The translations under genes were made by a program, and so were the position numbers. A DNA stretch of 7,021 bases from an uncultured Bacteroidales bacterium (lineage in GTDB: Bacteria > Bacteroidota > Bacteroidia > Bacteroidales > UBA932), in assembly GCA_900317065.1 (NCBI GenBank), contig ONFK01000170.1, positions 1 through 7,021 of the forward strand. The letters are read 5' to 3'. The notes beneath the pieces are model-generated. The model ran no database searches and was not told the origin of the DNA. It was given only the letters and a program-made list of their open reading frames with translations. Shown here piece after piece: positions 1-6,614 of the stretch. Position 1 is the first letter of the stretch. The number at the start of each line of letters is the position of its first letter.

Positions 1-1
1 T

Positions 2-1966
2 GGCACGGGCCTGGGCTACTCGAAGATGACGGTCCGCGGCTCGAAAGGCAGCCAGATCAATGTGACGCTGAACGGTATCACGCTGAATGACAGCGAATCG
101 CAGGAGGTGTTCTGGGTCAATATACCGGGGCTGAACAGCATTCTCGGCAGTGTTCAGCTGCAGCGCGGGCTCGGCACTTCCGCAAACGGTGCGGGAGCAT
201 TCGGCGCGAGCGTGAACATGAGCACGGCCTATGTGTCGCCGGATCCTTTTTCTTCCATCGACCTGAGCGCAGGATCCTACAACACGAGGGGGCTTTCCTT
301 CGCGGCGGGTTCCGGCCTTCTGGATAACGGCCTCTACGCCAATTTCGCAGTCACTCTCTCGGGAACGGACGGATACATACGCAACGCATGGGCGGACGTG
401 CGTTCCTTCCTCGGAGTCCTGGGATGGATGCGCGGCAACAATTCGCTGAAGTTCACCCTGCTCTCCGGAAAGCAGCACACCGGCATTACCTGGGAGGGCA
501 TTCCGGCCTCCAAGGTCGCTGAAGACAGGACTTACAATCCCGCCGGGAAGTACAAGGATGCCGACGGAAACACCGCATATTACGACAATGAATCCGACAA
601 TTATCTGCAGACCCATTACCAGTTGAACTACACCCATCAGTTCAGTGCGCCGCTTACCTGGAGCACTACCCTGAACTATACGGGTGGAGAAGGGTACTAT
701 GAGCAGTACAAGGCCGACAAGACCTACTCCAAGTACGGCCTCAGCCACATGGGGAAGGGGGATTTCATCACCCGCAAGCAGCTGGACAACGGATATGCCG
801 TGCTGAACTCCACCCTGAAGTACAAGACCGATGCGCTGGACATCTCCGGCGGTGCGTACGTTGCATATTACGACGGGGATCACTTCGGCAACGTCATCTG
901 GGATACGGCGGACAAGGAGACCGACCACGAGTGGTATCGCAACAACGGAAAGAAGACGGAAGGGACAGCCTTTGTGCGCGGGGAGTATCAGGCTGCGTCC
1001 TGGCTGACTGCATACGCCGAGCTCCAGTACAGGCACATAGGCCTGAAGATGTCCGGAATCGACGACGAGTTCTCCGACATGGCCTACGACAAGAGCTGGG
1101 ATTTCCTTAATCCGCGCGCGGGCTTCACTGCCAAGTTCGGCTCACACAAGGCCTACGCATCTTTCGCTGTCGGCCACCGCGAGCCGGGGAGGAGCGATCT
1201 CAAGGAACAGATAGAATCCGTGAACACCCTGCTCGCCAAGGGGATAGCTGCAGAAGTGACCCTGCGGCCGGAGAGGATGTTCGATACCGAAATCGGATGG
1301 GAGTACCTCTCGGAGAAGTTTTCTGCCGGTGTGAACCTGTATTCAATGGAATACAAGGACATGCTGCTCGAGACTGGCAAGCTTTCGGACAGCGGATATG
1401 CCATCAAGGAGAATGTGGACCGGAGCTGGCGCAGGGGAGTGGAGCTTTCCGCCGGATGGAAGCCTGTGCGCTGGATGAATCTGACCGGAAATCTCACGCT
1501 GAGTACCAACAAGATAAAAGATTACGTGTATTACGAAGATACCAACGACAATGCAAACGACTGGCACTATGTAGGCAAGACGGAGGTGAAAGCGGGGACC
1601 GTGGACATGCTGATGTCTCCGTCCGCAGTCGGCATGGCGGGAGTGGAGTTCCTGCCGATGGAAGGTCTGCGTGCCGGGGTGACAGGCAAGTATGTCGGCA
1701 AGCAGTATTGGGACAATACCCAGACGGAAGAATTGAGTCTACCCGCTTATTATGTGCTCGACGCGCACGTGGAGAAGTCTTTCGATATCTGGAAAGGCAA
1801 GGCGACTCTGGGTGCTTATTGCAACAATCTGCTGAACCGCGACTATTGCGCCGATGCCTGGGTTTACAGGGCCTTGTTCGCGAACGGTGATCCCGAGTAT
1901 ATAGAGGAAGGGTTGTTCCCTCAGGCGCTGCGCAATTTCTCGTTCAAATTACGTTATGAGTTCTAA
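2..1966 (+). CDS. TonB-dependent outer-membrane receptor, 5'-truncated by the window edge
   Basis: This is the C-terminal part of a TonB-dependent receptor, a 22-stranded outer-membrane beta-barrel that imports a ligand such as a siderophore, haem, vitamin or oligosaccharide using TonB-ExbBD energy. The frame is open from base 2, so the gene starts upstream; the first ATG inside the window, at 26, is internal. About 654 residues are visible. The first 75 or so are the end of the plug domain, with VRGSKGSQINVTLNGITLND, VFWVNIPG, then an RGLGTSANGAGAFGASVNM stretch. The rest is rich in aromatic, alternating strands typical of the barrel. It ends NFSFKLRYEF, with the terminal Phe expected for BAM recognition. 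The signal peptide, any carboxypeptidase-like regulatory domain and the TonB box lie outside the window. No SusC-specific features or adjacent SusD gene are seen, so the substrate cannot be named. No clear terminator follows the stop. Confidence 0.95.
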   Translation, partial: GTGLGYSKMTVRGSKGSQINVTLNGITLNDSESQEVFWVNIPGLNSILGSVQLQRGLGTSANGAGAFGASVNMSTAYVSPDPFSSIDLSAGSYNTRGLSFAAGSGLLDNGLYANFAVTLSGTDGYIRNAWADVRSFLGVLGWMRGNNSLKFTLLSGKQHTGITWEGIPASKVAEDRTYNPAGKYKDADGNTAYYDNESDNYLQTHYQLNYTHQFSAPLTWSTTLNYTGGEGYYEQYKADKTYSKYGLSHMGKGDFITRKQLDNGYAVLNSTLKYKTDALDISGGAYVAYYDGDHFGNVIWDTADKETDHEWYRNNGKKTEGTAFVRGEYQAASWLTAYAELQYRHIGLKMSGIDDEFSDMAYDKSWDFLNPRAGFTAKFGSHKAYASFAVGHREPGRSDLKEQIESVNTLLAKGIAAEVTLRPERMFDTEIGWEYLSEKFSAGVNLYSMEYKDMLLETGKLSDSGYAIKENVDRSWRRGVELSAGWKPVRWMNLTGNLTLSTNKIKDYVYYEDTNDNANDWHYVGKTEVKAGTVDMLMSPSAVGMAGVEFLPMEGLRAGVTGKYVGKQYWDNTQTEELSLPAYYVLDAHVEKSFDIWKGKATLGAYCNNLLNRDYCADAWVYRALFANGDPEYIEEGLFPQALRNFSFKLRYEF

Positions 1967-2023
1967 TTTTTAAAATATTTTAAAATGTTGATAACTTTTT
2001 AAAAAAGATTTTGTGTTTTTCGC

Positions 2024-2053
2024 TTGCTAATTAAAAAAAGGAACTTATATTTG
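2024..2053 (+). promoter_or_regulatory. Bacteroidota-type sigma-A promoter with no obvious gene downstream
   Basis: TTG at 2024-2026 (-33 element), 19 bp, then TATATTTG at 2046-2053 matches the Bacteroidota consensus TTG-N19-TAnnTTTG exactly. An A/T-rich tract lies just upstream (1967-2020), as often found near strong promoters of this phylum. Transcription would begin near 2058-2060 and run into the hairpins at 2132-2216. No ORF of meaningful length follows before the opposing trmD, so it may drive a small RNA or be the leftover promoter of a lost gene. The match is direct; activity is inferred. Confidence 0.6.
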
Positions 2054-2131
2054 CACTGTGATTTGAAACAACAACTTCTAACCAACAATAATTAACCTTC
2101 TTATAAAGGTAATACACTACTAACTAACCGT

Positions 2132-2183
2132 CAACGCCCGCTGTGAAGCGGGCGTTGGTCGTTTCTTGAAACGACCAACGCCC
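2132..2183. repeat. Two overlapping perfect inverted repeats (alternative hairpins)
   Basis: The left arm 2132-2141 (CAACGCCCGC) is the exact reverse complement of 2148-2157, with a 6-nt loop. The arm 2150-2165 (GGGCGTTGGTCGTTTC) is the exact reverse complement of 2168-2183, with only 2 nt between. The two stems share 2150-2157 and cannot both form in one RNA molecule. The second is by far the longer, with 16 perfect pairs. Neither is followed by a T-run on the + strand, nor on the minus strand, so a classic intrinsic terminator is not supported. It could end transcription of the convergent receptor and trmD genes, act as an attenuator-like switch in a transcript from the 2024-2053 promoter, or be part of an interspersed palindromic repeat. 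Confidence 0.8.
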
Positions 2184-2203
2184 TGTTACCACGTTTAATG
2201 AGG
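2171..2203. repeat. 33-bp direct repeat, copy 1
   Basis: This copy begins ACGACCAACGCCC, continues with GTTACCACGTTTAATGAGG after one variable base, and matches the copy at 2254-2286 at 32 of 33 positions; the only difference is T versus G at the 14th base. Its left part is also the right arm of the 16-bp inverted repeat. The two copies start 83 bp apart. Near-identity over 33 bp in non-coding DNA implies recent duplication or a repeat family maintained in the genome. Confidence 0.85.
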
Positions 2204-2216
2204 GGAGAACCCCTCA
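2199..2216 (-). terminator. Short GC-rich hairpin, possible trmD terminator
   Basis: TGAGGGG (2199-2205) pairs perfectly with CCCCTCA (2210-2216) around a 4-nt loop. On the minus strand the hairpin lies about 70 nt past the trmD stop and is followed by ATTAAAC, a poor U-tract; on the + strand the following bases are C-rich. A terminator role for trmD is therefore only tentative. The hairpin begins inside the tail of repeat copy 1, and copy 2 lacks the second arm. Confidence 0.35.
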
Positions 2217-2253
2217 AACACCCCCGGTCGGCCGCTGGCCTCCGAATCAACGT

Positions 2254-2286
2254 ACGACCAACGCCCGGTTACCACGTTTAATGAGG
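2254..2286. repeat. 33-bp direct repeat, copy 2
   Basis: This is the second copy of the element at 2171-2203, with 32 of 33 bases identical. It ends two bases before the first base of the trmD stop codon triplet, so the repeat abuts the gene. Unlike copy 1 it is not preceded by an inverted arm and lacks the following GAGGGG hairpin. The spacer between copies (2204-2253) is GC-rich and contains GGCCGCTGGCC. Confidence 0.85.
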
Positions 2287-2288
2287 TA

Positions 2289-2929
2289 TTATTCGTCGAG
2301 GAGCTGGGGGCGGAGGAGGCGGGTGCGCTCGAGCGCCTGCTCGTCCTGCCAGGCGCGGATGAGCTTGGGATTGCCGCTGAGAAGCACGTTGGGCACTTTC
2401 CAACCGTTGAAATCAGCGGGGCGGGTATAGACAGGAGGGGAGAGCAGACCGTCCTGGAAGGAGTCGCTCAAGGCCGAAGTCTCGTCGGTCAGCGCACCGG
2501 GAATCAGACGCACTATCGAATCCGCAAGAAGCGCTGCGGGAATCTCTCCTCCGCTCACGACATAATCTCCCACGGAAATCTCCCTTGTGACGAGATGCTC
2601 GCGGATGCGGTGGTCGATGCCCTTGTAGTGCCCGCACAGGATGATGATGTGAGGAGCTCTCCGTCCGGCGACATATAGATGACTTCGTCGTAGTCGCGCT
2701 GGGAGCGGAGCTCCTCTATCATCCTGAAAACCGGTTCCACCATCAGCACCATGCCGGCATCGCCGCCGTATGAATAGTCGTCGATGTTCCTTCGCGGTCC
2801 GAGGCCGTATTTCCGGAGATTGTGCACTTCGATTTCTACCAGGCCCTTCTTTATGGCGCGCCCCACAATCGAGTGAGCCAGAGGACTTTCCAGCAGTTCG
2901 GGCACTGCGCTGATGATGTCGATTCTCAT
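2289..2929 (-). pseudogene. trmD: tRNA (guanine37-N1)-methyltransferase, frame-shifted by internal deletion
   Basis: TrmD is a SPOUT-class, trefoil-knot enzyme that methylates G37 of tRNAs using S-adenosylmethionine and so prevents +1 frameshifting on the ribosome. The minus-strand frame from ATG 2929 gives MRIDIISAVPELL, SYGGDAGMVLMVEP (residues 53-66) and VIYMSPDGE (83-91), all TrmD landmarks. It then runs out of frame at 2649-2659. The next frame resumes at once with IIILCGHYKGIDHR, EISVGDYVVSGGEIPA, SALSDSFQDGLLSPPVYTRP, NVLLSGNP and a C-terminus RLLRPQLLDE. In relatives about 15 residues with an NQxxAN segment separate SPDGE from IIIL; here only 8 nt remain. That implies about 37 nt lost. 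The span is 641 bp, and adding 37 gives 678 bp or 225 residues, about the usual Bacteroidales length. No start codon suitable for the second half is evident, and a frameshift alone would not restore the missing residues. It could also be an assembly error. Confidence 0.88.
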
Positions 2930-2942
2930 AGATGAACAATAT

Positions 2943-2974
2943 TTTCGCAAAGTTACCAAAAATCATTATATTTG
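2943..2974 (+). promoter_or_regulatory. Bacteroidota-type promoter for the DUF349-yidC-yggS cluster
   Basis: TATATTTG at 2967-2974 matches the TAnnTTTG -7 consensus. TTTCG at 2943-2947 lies 19 bp upstream at the -33 position, an imperfect match. Transcription would start near 2980, leaving a leader of about 20-25 nt that is A-rich (ACTAAATAAACAACTCTTAACT) and has no Shine-Dalgarno sequence, as is common in this phylum. It supports starting the downstream gene at 3003, because the in-frame ATGs at 2913 and 2916 lie upstream of the promoter. Confidence 0.6.
2948..2955 (-). promoter_or_regulatory. Candidate -7 element for trmD
   Basis: Read on the minus strand this is TAACTTTG, an exact match to TAnnTTTG. 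It lies about 18 bp upstream of the trmD ATG at 2929, which implies a leader of only about a dozen bases. The -33 position, near 2975-2978, reads CTTA and is a weak match. The element sits back to back with the rightward promoter of the DUF349 gene. Confidence 0.45.
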
Positions 2975-3002
2975 TAAGCTACTAAATAAACAACTCTTAA
3001 CT

Positions 3003-4727
3003 ATGAGCGAAGAAAACATCAATCCCGAAGTTCAGGAAGAACAGGCTGCAATCCAGCCCGAAAATACGCAGGAAGCCCCTCAGGAGGCGTCCTTTGCCGA
3101 CAAGTCCTTGTCTGAACTGTCGGACGTATTCAAGAATCTGATGGATTCCGCGGACCGCATGCTGCGCAGCAAGGAGGCCGAATCCATCAAGTCCGCATTC
3201 TACAAACTGCTTGGCAAACTGAGGAGCGAGGCCGGCGAGGTCGAAGACAGCTTCGCCGATGTCGAGGAGAACTTCAAGAGTCTCTATGCCGACTACAAGC
3301 GCGAACGTGCCGAGTACAACAAAGAGCAGGATGCACTGAAAGAAGAGAATCTCGAAAAGAAAAAAGCGATAATAGAAGAACTGAAGGCACTGATCGACGG
3401 AAGCGACGACGTCAGTGCTTCCTTCCCCGCATTCAGGGATATCCAGGACAGATGGCGTGCCACCGGCCCTGTGCCTGCCACTGCGTTCAGGGACATCAAC
3501 AGCACCTACCAGTTCAACGTAGAGCGTTTCTACGACAAGGTGAAGATCAACCGCGAACTCCGCGACCTCGACTTCCAGAAGAATCTGGAGGCGAAGGAGA
3601 AGTTCTGCGAGGCCGCCGAGAAACTCTCGGAGAACGAGAACATCGTGAATGCCTTCAACGAACTGCAGAAACTGCATGAGCAGTGGAAGGAGTTCGGCCC
3701 CGTGGCCAAGGATTTCCGCGAGAGCATCTGGGCCCGTTTCCAGGCTGCCACGGCTGTCATCAACAAGCGCTACCAGGCTCATTTCGAAGAGCTCAAGGGC
3801 AAGCAGAAAGAGAATCTCGCTGCCAAGGAGGCACTTTGCGTGAAGGTGGAGGAAATCGCAGCACGCGAGATCAAGTCTTCCGACGAGTGGAATTCCTCCG
3901 CCAAGGAGATCGAGGCGATCCAGGCCGACTGGCGCAAGATAGGCTTTGCCACCAAGAAGGAGAACCAGAAGATTTACGACCGTTTCCGCGCCGCCTGCGA
4001 TGCCTTCTACGCCCGCAAGCGCGACTACTATTCCCAGTTCAGGGGAGAGATGGAAGCCAACGTGGAGAAGAAGATGGGGCTCATCAAGGCTGCCGAGGAA
4101 CTCAAGAGCAGCACCGAGTGGAAGAAGGCGACCGAAAAGTTCATCGAACTCCAGAAGCAGTGGAAAGAAATCGGCGCAGTGCCCCGCAAGAAGAGCGAGC
4201 AGCTCTGGAAGCAGTTCCGCGCCGCCTGCGACGAGTTCTTTGCCGAGCGCGACAAGAACGCCGCTCCCGAGAACAACTACTTCGCAAATCTAAAGGCGAA
4301 GAAGAAAATCGTCGAGGATATCAAGGCATACGTGCCAGTGGAAGATGCGGAGGCCAACGCCGAGGCGGCGAAGAAGTTCGCAGCCGATTTCCAGGCCATC
4401 GGTTTCGTTCCTTTCAAGGAAAAGGACAATATCATGGCGGCTTATCGCGAGGCGATGCAGGAGAAGTTCCCCGAATTCGGCGCTGAACGCAGCGGCAGGG
4501 GCCGCGGCGAAAGCAAGCCGCGCGAACGCAGCGTGAAGGATACTCTCATCCAGCAGTACAAGACCCTTCAGCAGGAAGTCGAAACCTTCGAAAACAACAT
4601 CGGCTTCTTCTCGGCTTCCAAGAATTCCGAGAGCCTTATCAAGCAGATGGAAAGCAAGATTGCCAAGGCGAAGGAAGAGCTCAGGAAACTCGAAGAGAAG
4701 ATTCGCAAGGAGGAGGAAGGAGAATAA
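3003..4727 (+). CDS. DUF349-repeat coiled-coil protein
   Basis: The protein is a 574-residue, highly charged and mostly helical polypeptide of the DUF349 family, for which I know no established biochemical role in Bacteroidota. At least five repeats are visible from a recurring W/F-x-x-I/T/F-G-x-V/A core: WRATGPVP (151), WKEFGPV (228), WRKIGFA (310), WKEIGAVP (387) and FQAIGFVP (463). The spacing is 76-82 residues. In the first four repeats a segment like FRAACDAFYARKR or FRAACDEFFAERD follows. The N-terminal ~60 residues are acidic and low complexity; residues 495-512 are Arg/Gly-rich and the end (540-574) is a Lys/Glu coiled coil. There is no signal peptide or membrane segment, so it is probably cytosolic. 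The frame stays open upstream to ATG 2913, but MSEENINPEV at 3003 fits the promoter position and family start better. yidC follows 3 bp after its stop, suggesting co-transcription. Binding of RNA, ribosome or protein is possible but not shown. Confidence 0.9.
   Translation: MSEENINPEVQEEQAAIQPENTQEAPQEASFADKSLSELSDVFKNLMDSADRMLRSKEAESIKSAFYKLLGKLRSEAGEVEDSFADVEENFKSLYADYKRERAEYNKEQDALKEENLEKKKAIIEELKALIDGSDDVSASFPAFRDIQDRWRATGPVPATAFRDINSTYQFNVERFYDKVKINRELRDLDFQKNLEAKEKFCEAAEKLSENENIVNAFNELQKLHEQWKEFGPVAKDFRESIWARFQAATAVINKRYQAHFEELKGKQKENLAAKEALCVKVEEIAAREIKSSDEWNSSAKEIEAIQADWRKIGFATKKENQKIYDRFRAACDAFYARKRDYYSQFRGEMEANVEKKMGLIKAAEELKSSTEWKKATEKFIELQKQWKEIGAVPRKKSEQLWKQFRAACDEFFAERDKNAAPENNYFANLKAKKKIVEDIKAYVPVEDAEANAEAAKKFAADFQAIGFVPFKEKDNIMAAYREAMQEKFPEFGAERSGRGRGESKPRERSVKDTLIQQYKTLQQEVETFENNIGFFSASKNSESLIKQMESKIAKAKEELRKLEEKIRKEEEGE
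4707..4722 (+). promoter_or_regulatory. Possible Shine-Dalgarno tract before yidC
   Basis: An AAGGAGGAGGAAGGAG purine tract ends 8 nt before the yidC ATG at 4731. It would be an excellent Shine-Dalgarno in many bacteria. However, it also encodes the Lys/Glu-rich end of the DUF349 protein, and Bacteroidota ribosomes generally make little use of such sequences, so the match may be incidental. Confidence 0.35.
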
Positions 4728-4730
4728 ATA

Positions 4731-6614
4731 ATGGACAAGAATTCAGTTACCGGTCTCATACTCATAGCCGTAATATTGTTCGGCTTCACATTCTTTCAGT
4801 CAAAACAGGCCCGAAAAGCTGCTGCGCTGCAGGCACAGCAGGATTCCATCGCACTCGCTCAGCGTATTGCAGCGGGGGATACCGTAGTTTCCACTGTCCC
4901 CGTCAATCCCGGCCAGGATGCCCTTGTCACAGCCGGCCAGGGAGCGGCCGACGCTACCGGCGAAGGGAAGGAATCCATCTATAAGGATCCCTCGCTCGAC
5001 GCCGCACATTCCGGCGAAGCGTCCTTCGTGACCCTCGAGAACGACAAGATCGTCCTGAAGCTTACGAGCCGTGGCGCCCAGCCTTCCAGCGTGATGGTGA
5101 AGGACTACTTCAACTACGACAGCACGGCCCTTTACATTTTCAAGGATGGCTGCAGCGAGTACTCGGTCAGCGTCTACACGGGAGAGTTCATCCGCACCGG
5201 CGACTTCAACTTCCAGATCGCCGCGCAGACCGACTCCTCCGTGACATTCCGCCTCCCGTTCTCGGACGGCGGCTACATCGAGCAGCGCTACGCCCTGCAC
5301 GAGGGCTCCTATATGGTGGACAACGACCTGTCCTTCATAGGAATGGGAAACATCCCCCGCAATGTCTCTTCGATAGATATCGACTATTCCATGGTCATTC
5401 CCAGGATGGAGAAGGGCTACAAGAACGAAGCCCAGTACTCCAAGCTGGACATCTATCAGGAAGGTGACAAGAAGCCCGTGGAGATCGGCCGCAGCCGCAA
5501 CGGCAACAAGAGGGTGGATTCGAAGGTGAGCTGGTTCGCTTTCCAACAGCAGTTCTTCTCCGCGATTTTCCGTGCCAAGGATCAGTATGCCTCCGGAGCT
5601 TTCGATGTGAGTTTCTTCCCTCAGGACGACGAGTCCCGCAATCTCATGGCCTGCTCGGCCAAGATGCGCGCCGACATCCGTCCAGGACAGGATTTCACCA
5701 TCCCCTTCGAGATTTACTTCGGCCCCAGCCACTTCAAGACTCTCAAGGCCTACGATCAGAAATACGAAAAGATCATCCCTCTGGGTGGCTCGCTGGTCGG
5801 CTGGTTCACGAAGTACGCCATCATCCCCATGTTCGACTTCTTCAGCCGCTTCATCGGCAATTACGGACTCATCATCCTGCTGATGACACTGGTGATCAAG
5901 GCCGTGGTCCTGCCGTTCACGTACAAGTCCTACGCCTCTTCCGCCAAGATGGCTGCCCTCAAGCCCGAGGTCGAGAAGATCAACGCCCGCTATCCCAAGC
6001 AGGAAGATGCGATGAAGAAGCAGCAGGCGACCATGGCGCTGTATAACAAAGCTGGAGCCAGCCCCATGGGAGGATGTCTGCCTATGCTGCTCACCTTCCC
6101 TATACTCTGGGCGATGTTCCGTTTCTTCCCGGCATCCATAGAACTTCGTCAGCAGCCCTTCCTCTGGGCGCATGACCTCTCCACATACGATTCGATCATC
6201 GATTTCGGAACCCGCGTCCCTCTGATCGGCGATCACCTTTCCCTCTTCGCCCTGCTCATGGCGGTGACAATGTGGGTGTACAGCAAGATGACCATGGCGA
6301 ATCAGGCTACATCCAACGATCCCAATGCTCAGAGCATGCAGTTTATGAGCGTGTGGATGATGCCAATCATGATGTTCTTCATCTGCAACAGCCTTTCCGC
6401 GGCACTCAGCTACTACTATCTGCTCAGCCAGCTGATCAGCATGGTGGAGATCTGGGTGATACGCAAGTGGATTGTGAAGCCCGAGGCAGTACTCGCAAAG
6501 GTAAAGGCCGCCGAAGGCAAGCCCGAGAAGAAGAGCAAGTGGATGCAGCGTCTGGAAGAAGCTCAGAGAATGCAGGAACAGCAGATGCGCCAGCAGCAGA
6601 AAAACCGGAGATAA
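4731..6614 (+). CDS. yidC: Membrane protein insertase YidC
   Basis: YidC inserts and folds inner-membrane proteins, alone or with SecYEG. The 627-residue length and layout match Gram-negative YidC. TM1 is at about residues 6-22 (GLILIAVILFGFTFF). A long low-complexity linker follows to ~95, then the periplasmic beta-sandwich domain at ~96-345. The Oxa1/YidC core begins near 355 with GWFTKYAIIPMFDFF. TM2 is at ~377-396 (YGLIILLMTLVIKAVVLPFT), then the cytoplasmic helical hairpin (SSAKMAALKPEVEKINARYP). GASPMGGCLPMLLTFPILWAM (442-462), ELRQQPFLWAHDLS and the last membrane helices to ~578 follow. The groove residue that is Arg in E. coli YidC (R366) aligns with Lys390. The tail (585-627) is basic and Gln-rich, as in ribosome-contacting YidC tails. 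The ATG is 3 bp after the DUF349 stop, and the stop overlaps the yggS start by one base. Confidence 0.97.
   Translation: MDKNSVTGLILIAVILFGFTFFQSKQARKAAALQAQQDSIALAQRIAAGDTVVSTVPVNPGQDALVTAGQGAADATGEGKESIYKDPSLDAAHSGEASFVTLENDKIVLKLTSRGAQPSSVMVKDYFNYDSTALYIFKDGCSEYSVSVYTGEFIRTGDFNFQIAAQTDSSVTFRLPFSDGGYIEQRYALHEGSYMVDNDLSFIGMGNIPRNVSSIDIDYSMVIPRMEKGYKNEAQYSKLDIYQEGDKKPVEIGRSRNGNKRVDSKVSWFAFQQQFFSAIFRAKDQYASGAFDVSFFPQDDESRNLMACSAKMRADIRPGQDFTIPFEIYFGPSHFKTLKAYDQKYEKIIPLGGSLVGWFTKYAIIPMFDFFSRFIGNYGLIILLMTLVIKAVVLPFTYKSYASSAKMAALKPEVEKINARYPKQEDAMKKQQATMALYNKAGASPMGGCLPMLLTFPILWAMFRFFPASIELRQQPFLWAHDLSTYDSIIDFGTRVPLIGDHLSLFALLMAVTMWVYSKMTMANQATSNDPNAQSMQFMSVWMMPIMMFFICNSLSAALSYYYLLSQLISMVEIWVIRKWIVKPEAVLAKVKAAEGKPEKKSKWMQRLEEAQRMQEQQMRQQQKNRR

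Larger units (their letters stand above)
1967..2288. other. 322-bp intergenic region with orphan promoter and repeats
   Basis: No convincing protein-coding gene lies between the receptor stop and the end of trmD. The first ~80 bp are very AT-rich and include TTTTAAAAT twice in tandem (1968-1976 and 1978-1986). A rightward promoter is at 2024-2053. From about 2130 the base composition switches abruptly to GC-rich, and inverted and direct repeats fill the remainder up to 3 bp before the trmD stop codon. The 8-mer CAACGCCC occurs at 2132, 2176 and 2259, and its complement at 2150. The longest ATG frame seen in the GC-rich half is 27 codons (2198-2281) and is built from repeat sequence. The receptor and trmD are convergent here, so the region must serve as a 3' end for both. 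Confidence 0.8.

Noticed and set aside
1987..1996. TGTTGATAAC, whose complement resembles a DnaA box with one mismatch
   Set aside because: It is a single imperfect site in AT-rich DNA with no cluster of boxes or origin-linked genes nearby.
2198..2281. 27-codon ATG frame on the + strand within the repeat cluster
   Set aside because: It starts inside the tail of repeat copy 1 and stops in copy 2, has no recognisable motif, and is fully explained by the repeat sequence.
2132..2286. Repeats as a CRISPR array
   Set aside because: There are only two 33-bp copies with a 50-bp spacer, overlapping larger palindromes, and no cas genes are in view.
2289..2929. Programmed ribosomal frameshifting in trmD
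   Set aside because: About 13 conserved residues are missing at the junction, which frameshifting cannot restore, and no slippery heptamer is evident.
2997..3782. 261-codon minus-strand frame opposite the DUF349 gene
   Set aside because: It is the antisense shadow of Lys/Glu-rich helical codons, giving Leu/Phe-rich nonsense.
3683..4486. 267-codon + strand frame inside the DUF349 gene
   Set aside because: It is an alternate-frame shadow with Arg/Gly-rich low-complexity translation, and it lies wholly within the convincing DUF349 frame.
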